Positions 45,524-55,786 of a stretch of 63,385 nucleotides of DNA are shown one piece after another. The translations under genes and the position numbers were made by a program. The DNA comes from Clostridia bacterium. Lineage in GTDB: Bacteria > Bacillota > Clostridia > Christensenellales > Borkfalkiaceae. Position 1 is the first letter of the stretch; every line of letters begins with the position of its first letter. The stretch covers positions 1 through 63,385 of the forward strand of contig JAFQMD010000014.1 of the NCBI GenBank assembly GCA_017396365.1. The letters run 5' to 3'. Under the pieces are notes generated by a model, which saw nothing but the letters and a program-made list of their open reading frames with translations, searched no databases and was not told the origin of the DNA.

Positions 45524-48500
45524 ATGTTATCTAACGAATCGTATCTTGAGAGAGTGCAAAAATTAATATTACAACTAAACGGTAATATCATTACGGCGCA
45601 GTATCCGTTAAACAATGTTTTTTATCAACAGACGTCTTATAAAAAAGGGAACAAAGTTCCTTCTTTAAAAGACGGGGAGTGGACTGAGTTTAAAGACGGT
45701 TCACTTTGGGGCGGAACACCCGATTTTCACGCTTGGTTTTATACTAAAGTAGTTATCACCGAGCAATTAAAAGGCAAGAGATTGCGCTTTCAGTTTAATA
45801 CCGATTATACGGGGTGGGCATTTGAAAACCCCCAATTTTTGGTGTACGTAAACGGCAAAATAGTTCAGGGTATAGACCAAAATCACAGATATTTTGAAAT
45901 AGTTGGGGATAAAGATTTTGACCTACATATTTACGGCTATACCAGTTTCGACTGTTTTAGAGCGTTACAGTTTTTTATAAACGTATGCGAAATAGACGAG
46001 TTAACTGAAAGATTATATTACGATTTGAAAGTCCCTTTCGACGTTTTATCTTTTACCGATAAATCTTCGAAAGAATATTTTGATATTCTTTACTTTTTAA
46101 ATGAAACGCTAAAATTAGTCGATTTTAGAAGTAAAAATTCAAAAGAATATAAAGAGACGATAAAGCAAGCGACTGAATATTTTGATAGAGAGTTTTATAA
46201 GGGCTATTGCAAAAAACAAATCGCAACGTGCACAATGGTCGGTCAAACGCATATCGACGTTGCTTGGCTTTGGACGTTTGCGCAAACGAGAGAAAAAGCG
46301 CAACGCAGTTTTGCAACCGTTATTGAGAATATGAGAAAATATCCCGACTATACTTTCTTTTGTTCGCAACCCTATCTTTATAAGGCTGTAAAAGAAGAAG
46401 CCCCCGCCCTTTATGACGAAATCAAGAAAAGGGTTGAAGAAGGAAGATTTGAGGTAGAAGGCGCGTTATGGCTTGAAAACGACACAAACTTACCGAGTGG
46501 AGAAAGTCTTGTTCGTCAAGTTTTATACGGCAAGAAATTTTTTAAAGATGAATTTGGGGTAGACAGTCATATCGTATGGCTACCCGACGCTTTTGGTTAT
46601 TCCGCCGCCCTTCCTCAAATTTTTAAACTTTCGGGCGTAGATACTTTTATAACCTCTAAAATATCTTGGAACGATAGAAACACTATGCCTCACGACGTGT
46701 TTACGTGGAGAGGTATTGACGGGTCGGACGTGTTTACGTATTTTATAACGTGCCAAAGCGCGCATACTCAAAATCCTCGTCTTACGACTTATAACGCGGA
46801 CGCTACGCCGGATTTTTTAGCAGGTTCTTATAAGCGTTTTCAGGATAAACACGTTTCGGATAACGTTTTAATTTGTTACGGATACGGTGACGGTGGTGGC
46901 GGACCGACGGCTGAACAAATAGAGACGATAGAGCGTATGAAACGGGGAATCCCCGGATGCCCAAACGCCGAAAACGGTACTATAGACGGGTTTGTTGACA
47001 AAATTAAGGAGTCGTCAAGGGGTAAACTATCCTCTTGGGTAGGCGAACTTTATCTTGAATTCCATAGGGGAACGCTCTCGGCTATTTCAAAGAATAAATT
47101 ATATAACAGAAGGATAGAGTTTTTAATTCACAATATAGAAGCGCTCGCTACTATGAACAAACTTTTAAACGGCGCGCAATACCCTTATGCGGAACTTGAA
47201 AAGATGTGGGAAGAGATATTAACTCTTCAATTCCACGACGTTCTCCCCGGTTCGTCGATAAAAGAGGTGTACGACGATACTGACGCTATTTATAAAAAGT
47301 TGTTTTCAAAAGGCGAGGCGCTACGCGATAAGATAGTAACTCAAATTGCCCAAAAAGCAAAATCGGGTGAGATCGTGTTCAATATGCAACCGTTCAAGGT
47401 TAATTCCGACCTTTTACAAGGTGAAAAATACGTTATGGCAAAAGCGCCTGCGTACGGCTTTGCAGTTGCGGAGAGAAGAAATAACGTATGCTCGGTAAAA
47501 GTGGCTGATAAAATTTTAGAAAATAAATTTTTCCGCATAAAATTTGACGATAACTATGAAATCGTCAGTATTTATGATATAATAAACGGCAGAGAAGTTT
47601 TAAAACCCAACCAAAAGGGCAACGTTTTGACAGTTTACGAAAACGTTTCGATAGAGTACGACGCTTGGGAAATCCGTGATTTTTACACGGAAAAAGCGTA
47701 CCCTTTAAACAATTTGAAAAAGTGCGAATTTGTAGATTTGGGTAGCAAAAAGGGAATAAGAGTATATAGGAAATTTATGGATTCGTCTTTAAAGCAAACG
47801 ATACTTTTATCGGACGTAAGTCCTCGTATAGACTTTATTACGGACGTAGATTGGAAACAGGAAAACCTAATGCTTAAAGTTAAGTTCCCCGTTGACGTAT
47901 TTGCTCAAAACGCTACTTTTGATATTCAATTCGGCAATATTGAACGTCCGATTTACGGTAATACGTCTTGGGATGAGGAAAAGTTTGAAACTTGCGCTCA
48001 CAAATACGTGGATATTTCTGAAAACGGATACGGCGTGGCTCTTTTAAACGACTGTAAGTACGGACACGACGTGTTAGACGGAAATTTAGGGCTTACGCTT
48101 CTTCGTTCGCCAACTTATCCGTATAAGGGCGCAGATCAAGGCAAGCACAAGTTTACTTATTCGCTTTGTCCGCATAACGGGCGTTTATCTGAAAGTGACA
48201 CTTTAAAACTTGCATTCGACTTAAACAATCCGCTTTTTGCCGTTAATTCGGTAGGTAGCGGCAATTTAGAGAGTTATTCTATGATAGAATGCGACTATTC
48301 AAATCTCGTAGTTGACACGGTAAAGATGTCAGAGGATAAAAAAGGCGTAATCGTTAGACTGTACGAAACGTTTAGAGAAAGAACGGACGCTATAATAAAG
48401 ACGGGATTTGAGTTTAAAAAGGTTTATAAGTGTGATTTAAGAGAGAACGTTATATCCGAATTAGACGGAGTAGGTGAAAGCGTGGAAATTAAGGTTAAAC

Positions 48501-48535
48501 CGTACGAAATCGTCACACTTAAATTTGAATTATAA
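45524..48535 (+). CDS. Alpha-mannosidase, GH38 family (long form)
   Basis: 1003 residues from ATG 45524, preceded by AAGGACGG. An in-frame TTG at 45467 lies inside the hairpin and has no ribosome site. An N-terminal beta domain (about 45-155) precedes the GH38 catalytic part: VGQTHIDVAWLW (zinc ligands H243 and D245), LENDTNLPSGESLVRQ, VWLPDAFGYS (D355, predicted nucleophile) and LQFHDVLPGSSIKEVY. This is the long bacterial form close to the lysosomal/cytosolic mannosidase type, unlike the shorter GH38 at 8785. No signal peptide. It acts on imported mannosides in the cytoplasm. The two GH38 enzymes are distant paralogues and probably differ in linkage preference. Confidence 0.93.
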   Translation: MLSNESYLERVQKLILQLNGNIITAQYPLNNVFYQQTSYKKGNKVPSLKDGEWTEFKDGSLWGGTPDFHAWFYTKVVITEQLKGKRLRFQFNTDYTGWAFENPQFLVYVNGKIVQGIDQNHRYFEIVGDKDFDLHIYGYTSFDCFRALQFFINVCEIDELTERLYYDLKVPFDVLSFTDKSSKEYFDILYFLNETLKLVDFRSKNSKEYKETIKQATEYFDREFYKGYCKKQIATCTMVGQTHIDVAWLWTFAQTREKAQRSFATVIENMRKYPDYTFFCSQPYLYKAVKEEAPALYDEIKKRVEEGRFEVEGALWLENDTNLPSGESLVRQVLYGKKFFKDEFGVDSHIVWLPDAFGYSAALPQIFKLSGVDTFITSKISWNDRNTMPHDVFTWRGIDGSDVFTYFITCQSAHTQNPRLTTYNADATPDFLAGSYKRFQDKHVSDNVLICYGYGDGGGGPTAEQIETIERMKRGIPGCPNAENGTIDGFVDKIKESSRGKLSSWVGELYLEFHRGTLSAISKNKLYNRRIEFLIHNIEALATMNKLLNGAQYPYAELEKMWEEILTLQFHDVLPGSSIKEVYDDTDAIYKKLFSKGEALRDKIVTQIAQKAKSGEIVFNMQPFKVNSDLLQGEKYVMAKAPAYGFAVAERRNNVCSVKVADKILENKFFRIKFDDNYEIVSIYDIINGREVLKPNQKGNVLTVYENVSIEYDAWEIRDFYTEKAYPLNNLKKCEFVDLGSKKGIRVYRKFMDSSLKQTILLSDVSPRIDFITDVDWKQENLMLKVKFPVDVFAQNATFDIQFGNIERPIYGNTSWDEEKFETCAHKYVDISENGYGVALLNDCKYGHDVLDGNLGLTLLRSPTYPYKGADQGKHKFTYSLCPHNGRLSESDTLKLAFDLNNPLFAVNSVGSGNLESYSMIECDYSNLVVDTVKMSEDKKGVIVRLYETFRERTDAIIKTGFEFKKVYKCDLRENVISELDGVGESVEIKVKPYEIVTLKFEL

Positions 48536-48537
48536 AT

Positions 48538-49632
48538 ATGAAAATTTTTAAAGAAATTATCTGTATAATATTGACCGTTTGTTTATGTTGTTTAGGTTGT
48601 TCTTGTGGGGAAACGAGCGAAAACGTAACCCCGCAAAACGGACAAACCGTAACGGTTTCTAATTTTGAAGTAGACGAGTTCGTTTCAAAAGAATGGACTA
48701 GCGACTTATGTGACGACTATTATGAGGATAAGTGGAGTCATTACGAACCGTGTCTTGTCGATTTTAAGTGGCAAAACGAAGCCGATACTTTCTTTATATC
48801 CACGAGCAAGGATATGTCTAACGCAGTGGAATATGAGGTTGAAGGCAACGAGTTTTTCCTTAGAGGCTTAAAAACCGCAACGACATATTATTGGCAAGTT
48901 GCAAAAGACAACGAAAAGAGTAAAGTATATCATTTTAACACCGAAAAAGGTGTTAGAACTCTTTATATAGGCGGTGTTACCAACGCGCGCGATATGGGCG
49001 GATGGACTGTATACGACGACGAAGGAAAAGAGAAAGGTTTTTTAAGGCAAGGGCTTTTAATCCGTACCGCCTCGCTTGACGGCATCTCGCCGAACGGAGT
49101 AAACTGTTTGGTAAACGAGTTAAACGTTAAAACTGAATTAGATCTTCGTGCCGAAAGCGAAACGGAAAGAAGACCGATTATAGACGGAATAAATTATATA
49201 AATATCTCTTGTCCTCAATACGCTTATAGCGGTATGGGAATATTCGAGTTTGAAGGTGGGGAAAATTCTAATGCAAACGCAGTTAAAAAGATTATTTCGG
49301 TATTTGCTAGCGAGCAAAATTATCCTATCAATTTCCATTGCGCGATAGGTCGTGACAGAACGGGGACGATAGCGTTTTTGCTCGGCGCTCTATGCGGAAT
49401 GAGCGAAGATGATCTTTGCAGAGATTACGATATATCCTTTTTTGCAGGGTTAGACAGTTCAACTCCGTCTAGAATGCACTCGGTAGCCTTTACGCCACTT
49501 GTAAACGAAATGAAAAATTATAAAGACGACGCTAAATCTTTAGCGTATAACGTTAAACAATATCTTTTAGATATTGGTATTACACAAGAACAAATACATT
49601 CTATAATTGACGTTTTAGTAGAGGAAGTTTAA
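48538..49632 (+). CDS. Tyrosine-phosphatase-like lipoprotein
   Basis: 364 residues. The lipobox is CCLGC (Cys21), so the enzyme faces outward. Residues about 60-135 are a fibronectin-III-like domain (VDFKWQNEADTFFISTS ... TTYYWQVAKD). The rest is a Y_phosphatase3-type domain: NARDMGGW, ELDLRAESE, and the catalytic loop HCAIGRDRTG with C268 and R274. The same pair of domains is fused into the giant protein at 25092 (about 1530-1860), so each cluster has one exported copy. No clear ribosome site is seen; the ATG lies two bases after the GH38 stop, so translation is probably coupled. It may remove phosphate from glycans, inositol phosphates or proteins outside the cell; the substrate is not known. 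Confidence 0.85.
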   Translation: MKIFKEIICIILTVCLCCLGCSCGETSENVTPQNGQTVTVSNFEVDEFVSKEWTSDLCDDYYEDKWSHYEPCLVDFKWQNEADTFFISTSKDMSNAVEYEVEGNEFFLRGLKTATTYYWQVAKDNEKSKVYHFNTEKGVRTLYIGGVTNARDMGGWTVYDDEGKEKGFLRQGLLIRTASLDGISPNGVNCLVNELNVKTELDLRAESETERRPIIDGINYINISCPQYAYSGMGIFEFEGGENSNANAVKKIISVFASEQNYPINFHCAIGRDRTGTIAFLLGALCGMSEDDLCRDYDISFFAGLDSSTPSRMHSVAFTPLVNEMKNYKDDAKSLAYNVKQYLLDIGITQEQIHSIIDVLVEEV

Positions 49633-49633
49633 A

Positions 49634-51244
49634 ATGACAAATAGTACGGGCGGAGAAAAAGGGTTTTTATTCAAGCGTTTTGGAACGATGATAGATTGTT
49701 CGAGAAATGCGGTAATGAACGTTAATTCTATAAAAAAATGGATAGACTTAACTGCAGATCTTGGATATAATTTGCTCTCGCTTTATATGGAAGATACCTA
49801 CGAGGTAGAGGGCGAGCCTTACTTTGGTTATTTAAGGGGCAGATATTCAAAACAAGAACTCAAAGAAATAGACCTTTACGCTAAGAAAAAGGGAATGGAA
49901 GTCGTTCCGTCAATACAAACTTTAGCCCACCTAAATCAGATTTTTAGATGGCCAAAATATCGTCCGTATAACGACGTTGACGATATCTTATTAGTTGGGA
50001 AAAGTGAAGTTTACGAACTTATAGACCGTTGTTTTAAAACTATCGACGAATGTTTTACTTCTAAAACGGTAAATATTGGCATGGACGAAGCCTTTATGTT
50101 AGGCAGGGGTAAATACTATAATTTAAACGGCGATACGCAAAGGTTAGAAGTGTTTTTAAGCCACTTAAAAAAGGTTGCTAAACTTGGCGAAAAGTACGGC
50201 TTTAAAATGCTTATTTGGTCGGATATGCTTGCAAGTCGGTCTGATGATAAAAAACTTGTTGAAAGTATCAAAAGTCAGTTGCCTAAAAACGTTGAACTAA
50301 TTTATTGGGATTACTATTCGACCGAAAAGGAAAACTACGATAAAAAGATAAAACTAAATAAAGAGTTTAGTCCTAACGCTTGGTTTGCGGGCGGTCTTTG
50401 GAGTTGGACGGGATTTGCTCCTCACAACGTGTTTAGTATAAAGGCAACTGAGGTTGCTCTTAAAAGTTGTATTGAAAACGGAGTGTCGGACGTATTTCTA
50501 ACTCTTTGGGGCGATAACGGTGGAGAATGCAGTAGATTTGCTCTTTTACCGGCACTGTTTTACGCGTCTGAAATTGCAAAAGGTAACGACGAAAGTTTAA
50601 TAAAACAAAAATTTGAACAAAAATACGGAATTCCTTTCGACGGGTTTTTAAGCGTCGATATGCAAGTTTCCGCCTACGACGGTGAAGAAAGGACTTGCAA
50701 TCCCGATAAATATATTTTATACAACGATTGTTTTTCGGGAATAATGGATTCCGCTATATGGGACGAAAGTCAAAAAGAATACGAAACTTGCGCGGAAAAT
50801 TTAAGTAAGTTTATAGGTGATAGTAATTTTGGCTACGTATTTAAAACCTTGCATGCTTTAAGTTTAGCGATTGCTGAAAAAAGTTTACTGGGAATTCAAA
50901 CAAGAGAGGCTTATAAAAAGGGTGATTTAGAAAAATTAAGAGCCCTTATAAACAATTACGATCTCACGATAAAAAAGGTTGAAGATTTCCATAAAGAGTA
51001 TAAAAAACAGTGGATGACGGAAAACAAACCGCACGGGTTTATCGTTCAAGACGTGAGAATCGGCGGTGTTATTATGAGACTAAAAACATGCAAAGAAACG
51101 CTTATAGACTACCTTTTGGGCAAAATAGAGAGAATTGAAGAACTTGAAGAAGATCTTTTAGATTGCGCAGACAAAGAGGTGGAAGTTAAAAAGGCGGTTA
51201 CCTTTGCAAGGTGGGATGAAATGACTAGCGTATGCAAATTTTAA
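49634..51244 (+). CDS. Beta-N-acetylhexosaminidase-like GH20 enzyme
   Basis: 536 residues, no signal peptide. A TIM-barrel with GYNLLSLYMEDTYEVEGEP, VPSIQTLAHLNQI and VNIGMDEAFMLGRGKY, where D151-E152 is the Asp-Glu pair of GH20 enzymes that use substrate-assisted catalysis. MLIWSDML and the Trp-rich AGGLWSWTGF follow as expected. The C-terminal 130 residues are helical. This cytoplasmic subgroup lacks the usual N-terminal GH20b domain. It removes beta-linked GlcNAc or GalNAc from imported oligosaccharides. AGAGGAAG precedes the ATG, which lies one base after the previous stop. Confidence 0.87.
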   Translation: MTNSTGGEKGFLFKRFGTMIDCSRNAVMNVNSIKKWIDLTADLGYNLLSLYMEDTYEVEGEPYFGYLRGRYSKQELKEIDLYAKKKGMEVVPSIQTLAHLNQIFRWPKYRPYNDVDDILLVGKSEVYELIDRCFKTIDECFTSKTVNIGMDEAFMLGRGKYYNLNGDTQRLEVFLSHLKKVAKLGEKYGFKMLIWSDMLASRSDDKKLVESIKSQLPKNVELIYWDYYSTEKENYDKKIKLNKEFSPNAWFAGGLWSWTGFAPHNVFSIKATEVALKSCIENGVSDVFLTLWGDNGGECSRFALLPALFYASEIAKGNDESLIKQKFEQKYGIPFDGFLSVDMQVSAYDGEERTCNPDKYILYNDCFSGIMDSAIWDESQKEYETCAENLSKFIGDSNFGYVFKTLHALSLAIAEKSLLGIQTREAYKKGDLEKLRALINNYDLTIKKVEDFHKEYKKQWMTENKPHGFIVQDVRIGGVIMRLKTCKETLIDYLLGKIERIEELEEDLLDCADKEVEVKKAVTFARWDEMTSVCKF

Positions 51245-51253
51245 GAGGTTTTT

Positions 51254-53434
51254 ATGGCTATACGATTTAACCGAGAAAATAAAGTTTTTATATTGGACAC
51301 GAAGACGTCGAGTTACGTAATGAAAATATACGACGGTGGATATCTTCTAAATTTGTATTACGGACGGAAGATTGAAGGCGACAACGTGGAAGATTTTGAT
51401 ATAAGGGCAAAAAACGCCTCTTTTTCTCTTGCTGCCGCTGACGTCGGAGAAGGGGATTTTGCTCCTGACTCCGCGCCTATCGAATACGGTTGCGACGGAG
51501 CGGGCGACTTTAGGGTTTCCGCTATAAAAATTAGAAACTGTAACGGTGATAGCGTTACCGATTTAAGATATCTTTCGCACGAAATTATAGACGGAAAACC
51601 TGAAATAAAGGATATGCCGTCAACTTACGTAAACGGTGGCGAAAAAGCAACGACCTTGCTAATAAATATGCAAGACGCGGTAACGGGCGTACAAGTAACC
51701 CTTAAATACACCGTTTTTGAAAACCACGGCGTAATGACTAAAAGCGTGAGCGTTAAAAATTGCTCTAAAAATGCGGTGTATATAGAAAGGGCAATGTCTC
51801 TTTGCAACGATTTCCCTAAAATGGACTGGGATATGATAACCTTGTACGGCAGACACTATTACGAGCGTCATATAGAAAGAAGAAGACTTGCTCACGGGTT
51901 ACAAGGAATTGAGAGCAACAAGGGAATTTCAAGTCACTGCCACAATCCGTTCGTGGCTCTCGTTTCGCCGAACGCTGACGAAGAGCATGGCGAAGCGTAC
52001 GGCTTTAATTTGGTTTATTCGGGTAACTTTTCAGTAGCGGTGGAGTGTGATTATAACGACTCCGCAAGGCTCGTCATGGGTATAAATCCGAACACGTTTA
52101 CTTGGAAATTGGAGGCAAACGAAGTTTTTGATGCCCCCGAGGTAGTCTGCGTTTATTCTAATGAGGGGATAGGCGAGATGAGTAGAATTTTCCATAGATT
52201 TTACAACAATAACTTAATAAACGGCAAATATAAAACCGAAAAAAGACCAATTCTTATAAACAGTTGGGAAGCGACGTATTTTGATATAAATGAAGAAAAA
52301 CTTTTAGATTTTGCTCGCTCGGCAAAAGAACTTGGCGTAGAAATGCTCGTTATGGACGACGGTTGGTTTGGGGGTAGAAACGACGATACTACCTCACTTG
52401 GCGATTGGGTTGTAAATAAAGAAAAATTTCCGAACGGACTTTCGCCGTTTATAGAGCAAGTGCACTCAATCGGGTTAAAATTCGGTATATGGTTTGAGCC
52501 TGAAATGATTTCTCCAAAATCCGAACTTTATAAAGCCCACCCCGATTACTGCGTTCGAGCAGAGGGAAGAGAGCCTATGCTCGGCAGAAATCAATACGTT
52601 TTAGACGTATCGAGAAAAGAGGTTAGGGACGCCGTTTGGTTGCAAATAGACGAAATTTTAAAAAATAATAAGATAGATTACGTCAAATGGGATTTTAACA
52701 GATACGTAACCGACGCAAATTCGGTAGTTCTTCCGATTGATAGGAAAAAGGAGTTTGCGCATAGGTTTATCTTGGGCACTTACGACCTTATGAACAGGTT
52801 AAAAACTAATTATCCCGATATCTTGTTAGAGTCTTGTAGCGGTGGCGGGGGAAGGTTTGATCCCGCAATGCTTTATTACTCTCCTCAAATATGGACGAGT
52901 GATAATACCGACGCTATAGGTAGACTTTCTATACAGTTTGGCACTTCGCTTTGTTATCCCGCGTCATGTATGGGCGCGCACGTTTCCGATTATCCAAGGG
53001 CTTATTACGGCACTAAAGCAGACGTTGCCCTTTGGGGAAGTTTCGGTTACGAGTTAGACCCACGCAAGTTAAACGAAGAACAAAGGAAAGAATTTAAAAA
53101 TCAAATCGCGGAATATCACAAGTATTATAATTTAATTCATTTTGGCGATTTATACAGAACGTTATCGCCTTTTGAAGAGAAATATAAGGTCGCGTGGCAA
53201 ATTGTAAGTCAGGATAAAAAAGAATGCCTACTTACCGTCGTATGTTTGCAAGAGAGAATACCCGAAAATTTCATATATAAGTTTAAAGGTCTTGACCAAA
53301 ATGCGTACTATAAAAATGAGGAAGACGGAAAGGTTTATTCGGGTGACTTTTTAGCGAGCGTAGGGCTTAATTTGAGCAATAAGATAAATTACGTGTACGG
53401 CAGTAGAAAGTGGTATTTTATAAAAGTTGATTAG
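51254..53434 (+). CDS. Alpha-galactosidase, GH36 family (RafA/AgaA type)
   Basis: 726 residues, the usual length for the bacterial GH36 form. The N-terminal beta-supersandwich (1-330) precedes the barrel: LINSWEATYFD, MLVMDDGWFGGRNDD, KFGIWFEPEMISP, YVKWDFNR with D480 as nucleophile, LESCSGGGGRFD, and WTSDNTDAI with D550 as acid/base. Spacing of the two catalytic residues agrees with known enzymes of the family. Cytoplasmic, no signal peptide. AGAGG ribosome site, 9 bases after the GH20 gene. It removes terminal alpha-galactose. The second GH36 of the window (5519) belongs to another branch. Confidence 0.95.
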   Translation: MAIRFNRENKVFILDTKTSSYVMKIYDGGYLLNLYYGRKIEGDNVEDFDIRAKNASFSLAAADVGEGDFAPDSAPIEYGCDGAGDFRVSAIKIRNCNGDSVTDLRYLSHEIIDGKPEIKDMPSTYVNGGEKATTLLINMQDAVTGVQVTLKYTVFENHGVMTKSVSVKNCSKNAVYIERAMSLCNDFPKMDWDMITLYGRHYYERHIERRRLAHGLQGIESNKGISSHCHNPFVALVSPNADEEHGEAYGFNLVYSGNFSVAVECDYNDSARLVMGINPNTFTWKLEANEVFDAPEVVCVYSNEGIGEMSRIFHRFYNNNLINGKYKTEKRPILINSWEATYFDINEEKLLDFARSAKELGVEMLVMDDGWFGGRNDDTTSLGDWVVNKEKFPNGLSPFIEQVHSIGLKFGIWFEPEMISPKSELYKAHPDYCVRAEGREPMLGRNQYVLDVSRKEVRDAVWLQIDEILKNNKIDYVKWDFNRYVTDANSVVLPIDRKKEFAHRFILGTYDLMNRLKTNYPDILLESCSGGGGRFDPAMLYYSPQIWTSDNTDAIGRLSIQFGTSLCYPASCMGAHVSDYPRAYYGTKADVALWGSFGYELDPRKLNEEQRKEFKNQIAEYHKYYNLIHFGDLYRTLSPFEEKYKVAWQIVSQDKKECLLTVVCLQERIPENFIYKFKGLDQNAYYKNEEDGKVYSGDFLASVGLNLSNKINYVYGSRKWYFIKVD

Positions 53435-53446
53435 AAGGATACGGCT

Positions 53447-55474
53447 ATGGAATTTATTTGGGCGGGAAATAGAGAAGAGATAAATCAGCAAAGGAATTTT
53501 TACGTAAATTTGCAAGGAAAGGCGGATAGAATTGAGATTTGCGCCGTTGATAACTATCAAGTTTTTTTCGACGGACAATTTATCTCTTACGGACCTGAAC
53601 GAACGGCGGCAGGATACTCCCGCAAAAAGGTTTTATACTGCAAGGGTGTAGATCTCGTAGAAATAAAGGTAATTTCTCATGGCGCACCCGTGTATATGTG
53701 CGATTTTCAAAAACCTTTCTTTGGCGCAGAGGTATACTGCGATAGCAAACTTTTTTGTACGAGTAAAGACTTTTCGTGTAGAGTAGACCTTTTAAGAGAT
53801 TCAAAAGTTTGTAGATACAGTAGACAAAGAGGGTTTGTAGAAAAGCAATTTCTTGCTAAAGAACAATTTGAAGAACTTTCCACTTATTTCGTTGAAAGCC
53901 CGATTATTTTAGAGGGTATTGGCGATACGGCTGACTATAAAGAAATTGCCTTTGAAAAGATTTCCGAGGGTGATTTTAACGGTTTTGACAAAGTTTCAAA
54001 GCCTTGGTGGGAAGATTTGCAAGACTACGTTACGAAAGAAGGTTGGTATAGCATTGAAAAAGACTTTCTAACGCTCGGTAAGGGATACAAAGAAACGACT
54101 TTTTGTTTACCGATTCTTAAAACGGGCTTTTTAAAAGTGGACGTGGAAAGCAAGGGAAAAAGTGAGTTTTATATCGTTTTCGACGAAATTTTTAGAGATA
54201 ACAAATGGATTTTTAGGCGCTCTGAATGTAACGATTTATTCGTATACGGCTCGGAAGGCGGAAATTATTCTCATATTAGCGCAGAACCGTATACTATGAA
54301 GTATATCAAGGTGATTTATAAAGGCGACGTAAAAATAAAGCCGTCCATAATTCTCTATGAAAACTCAAAGTCAAACTTCGTAAGTTTTAAAGGCGACGAA
54401 AAGATAATGAGTATTTTACAATCAGCCCAAAACACCTTTGCGCAAAACGCAGTAGATATTTTTACCGATTGCGCAGGTAGAGAAAGGGCTGGGTGGCTTT
54501 GCGATTCTTATTTTACAGCAAAGGCTGAAAGGCTTTTTACGGGAAGTAATGGGATAGAAAAAAACTTTTTGGAAAACTTTATTCTTTCTAAAACCGACGA
54601 ATTGCCAAATGGAATGCTTCCTATGTGTTTCCCGTCTGAACACGACCAAAACTCGTTTATACCAAACTGGGCAATGTGGTTTGTCGTAGAACTTAAAGAT
54701 TATCTTGAAAGAACGGGCGATAGACAGTTGATAGAAAAGGCAAAAAGTCGCGTTTACGGTGTTATAGACTACTTTTTGAAGTTTGAAAACTCTTTTGGAC
54801 TTTTGGAAAATTTAGAAAGTTGGATATTCGTCGAGTGGAGCGTCGCAAACAATTTAGATTACGTAAAAGACATAAACTTCCCGTCTAATATGCTCTATAG
54901 CGCAATGTTAAAGTGCGCGGGGGAACTTTACGGCGACGAACGTTTGATAGAAAAGTCAGAGAAAATAAAGCGGGCTATCGTCAAGTATTCTTATAACGGT
55001 AAGTTTTTTGTGGATAACGCAAAGGTCGTAGACGGTAAAGTAATTCCTTATATAGACCATATAAGCGAAACGTGTCAGTATTACGCGCTGTTTTTTAATA
55101 TTTACGGTAAAGACGATTTCGTTAATTTAATTAAAGATAATTTTGGACCAAATAGAACAGAAGGTTTTAATTACGTTGGTAAAAGCAACGCCTTTATCGG
55201 TAATTATTTAAGACTGTTTTGGCTTTTAAGAGTAAAAGAGTACGATAAGGTGTTAAACGAGTCGATAGAGTTTTTCTATAAAATGGCAAAAGAAACGGGC
55301 TCGCTTTGGGAACACGATCTGCCTCAAGCGAGTTGTAACCACGGATTTGCCTCGGTAATTGCAGTTATTTTACTTAGCGCGCTATTAGGTTATATAACGG
55401 TAGAAAAGGGAGAACTCGTGTTTGACAAAGACTTTGACGTGAAAAATTTTATAACGGTTGAAAAAACTAAATAA
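53447..55474 (+). CDS. Alpha-L-rhamnosidase-like (GH78-type) glycosidase
   Basis: 675 residues, no signal peptide. The N-terminal part has small beta domains as in GH78 enzymes (DNYQVFFDGQFISYGPERTA). From about 320 an (alpha/alpha)6 barrel begins: DIFTDCAGRERAGWLCDSYF, then NGMLPMCFPSEHDQNSFIPNWAMWFV, with a C-terminal LWEHDLPQASCNHGFAS segment. The DCAGRERAGW block corresponds to the DCPxRDERxGWxGD signature of GH78, and its Glu and Asp may be catalytic, but the motif is altered. The substrate could be rhamnosyl or another terminal sugar. AAGGAT precedes the ATG. It is the last enzyme gene of the operon and is followed by a terminator. Confidence 0.75.
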   Translation: MEFIWAGNREEINQQRNFYVNLQGKADRIEICAVDNYQVFFDGQFISYGPERTAAGYSRKKVLYCKGVDLVEIKVISHGAPVYMCDFQKPFFGAEVYCDSKLFCTSKDFSCRVDLLRDSKVCRYSRQRGFVEKQFLAKEQFEELSTYFVESPIILEGIGDTADYKEIAFEKISEGDFNGFDKVSKPWWEDLQDYVTKEGWYSIEKDFLTLGKGYKETTFCLPILKTGFLKVDVESKGKSEFYIVFDEIFRDNKWIFRRSECNDLFVYGSEGGNYSHISAEPYTMKYIKVIYKGDVKIKPSIILYENSKSNFVSFKGDEKIMSILQSAQNTFAQNAVDIFTDCAGRERAGWLCDSYFTAKAERLFTGSNGIEKNFLENFILSKTDELPNGMLPMCFPSEHDQNSFIPNWAMWFVVELKDYLERTGDRQLIEKAKSRVYGVIDYFLKFENSFGLLENLESWIFVEWSVANNLDYVKDINFPSNMLYSAMLKCAGELYGDERLIEKSEKIKRAIVKYSYNGKFFVDNAKVVDGKVIPYIDHISETCQYYALFFNIYGKDDFVNLIKDNFGPNRTEGFNYVGKSNAFIGNYLRLFWLLRVKEYDKVLNESIEFFYKMAKETGSLWEHDLPQASCNHGFASVIAVILLSALLGYITVEKGELVFDKDFDVKNFITVEKTK

Positions 55475-55786
55475 TAATACAAAGTGACTGACAGAAGTAA
55501 ATTTCGCAGTCACTTTTTTATTAGTCGGTTTGTAATTTTAGTAAAAAAGGTAAAAATTGAACATCTTTATAAAAATAAAGGTAATTCCTTAAATTTTTAA
55601 AAAAATAGCATAAAATAATCACAAATTTGCTATGTAAAAGTTAAAAAAACAGCAAAATTTGTTGATAAAATAGCAAGACTTCAAATTTGCTTTAATATAT
55701 AATTGATATGATGCTTATGATCGGGCGCTGTAATTTGTCAGCGCGCAGTTATAAATAAAACAAAAAGTAAAGAAGGAGTGTTAGCG
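55475..55786. other. Intergenic region with terminator and repeated AAATTTGC motifs
   Basis: A very AT-rich stretch of 312 bases. After the terminator it contains AAATTTGCT at 55623-55631, the inverse form AGCAAAATTT at 55651-55660, and AAATTTGCT at 55683-55691, with ATAGCA halves between. A TATAAT follows at about 55697. The spaced inverted copies look like operator sites for the gene pair downstream. Confidence 0.5.
55481..55520 (+). terminator. Terminator of the cluster 2 enzyme operon
   Basis: AAAGTGACTG and CAGTCACTTT form a 10-bp stem with a 16-base loop, followed by a T-run. It separates the operon from the small peptide and giant gene. Confidence 0.8.
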
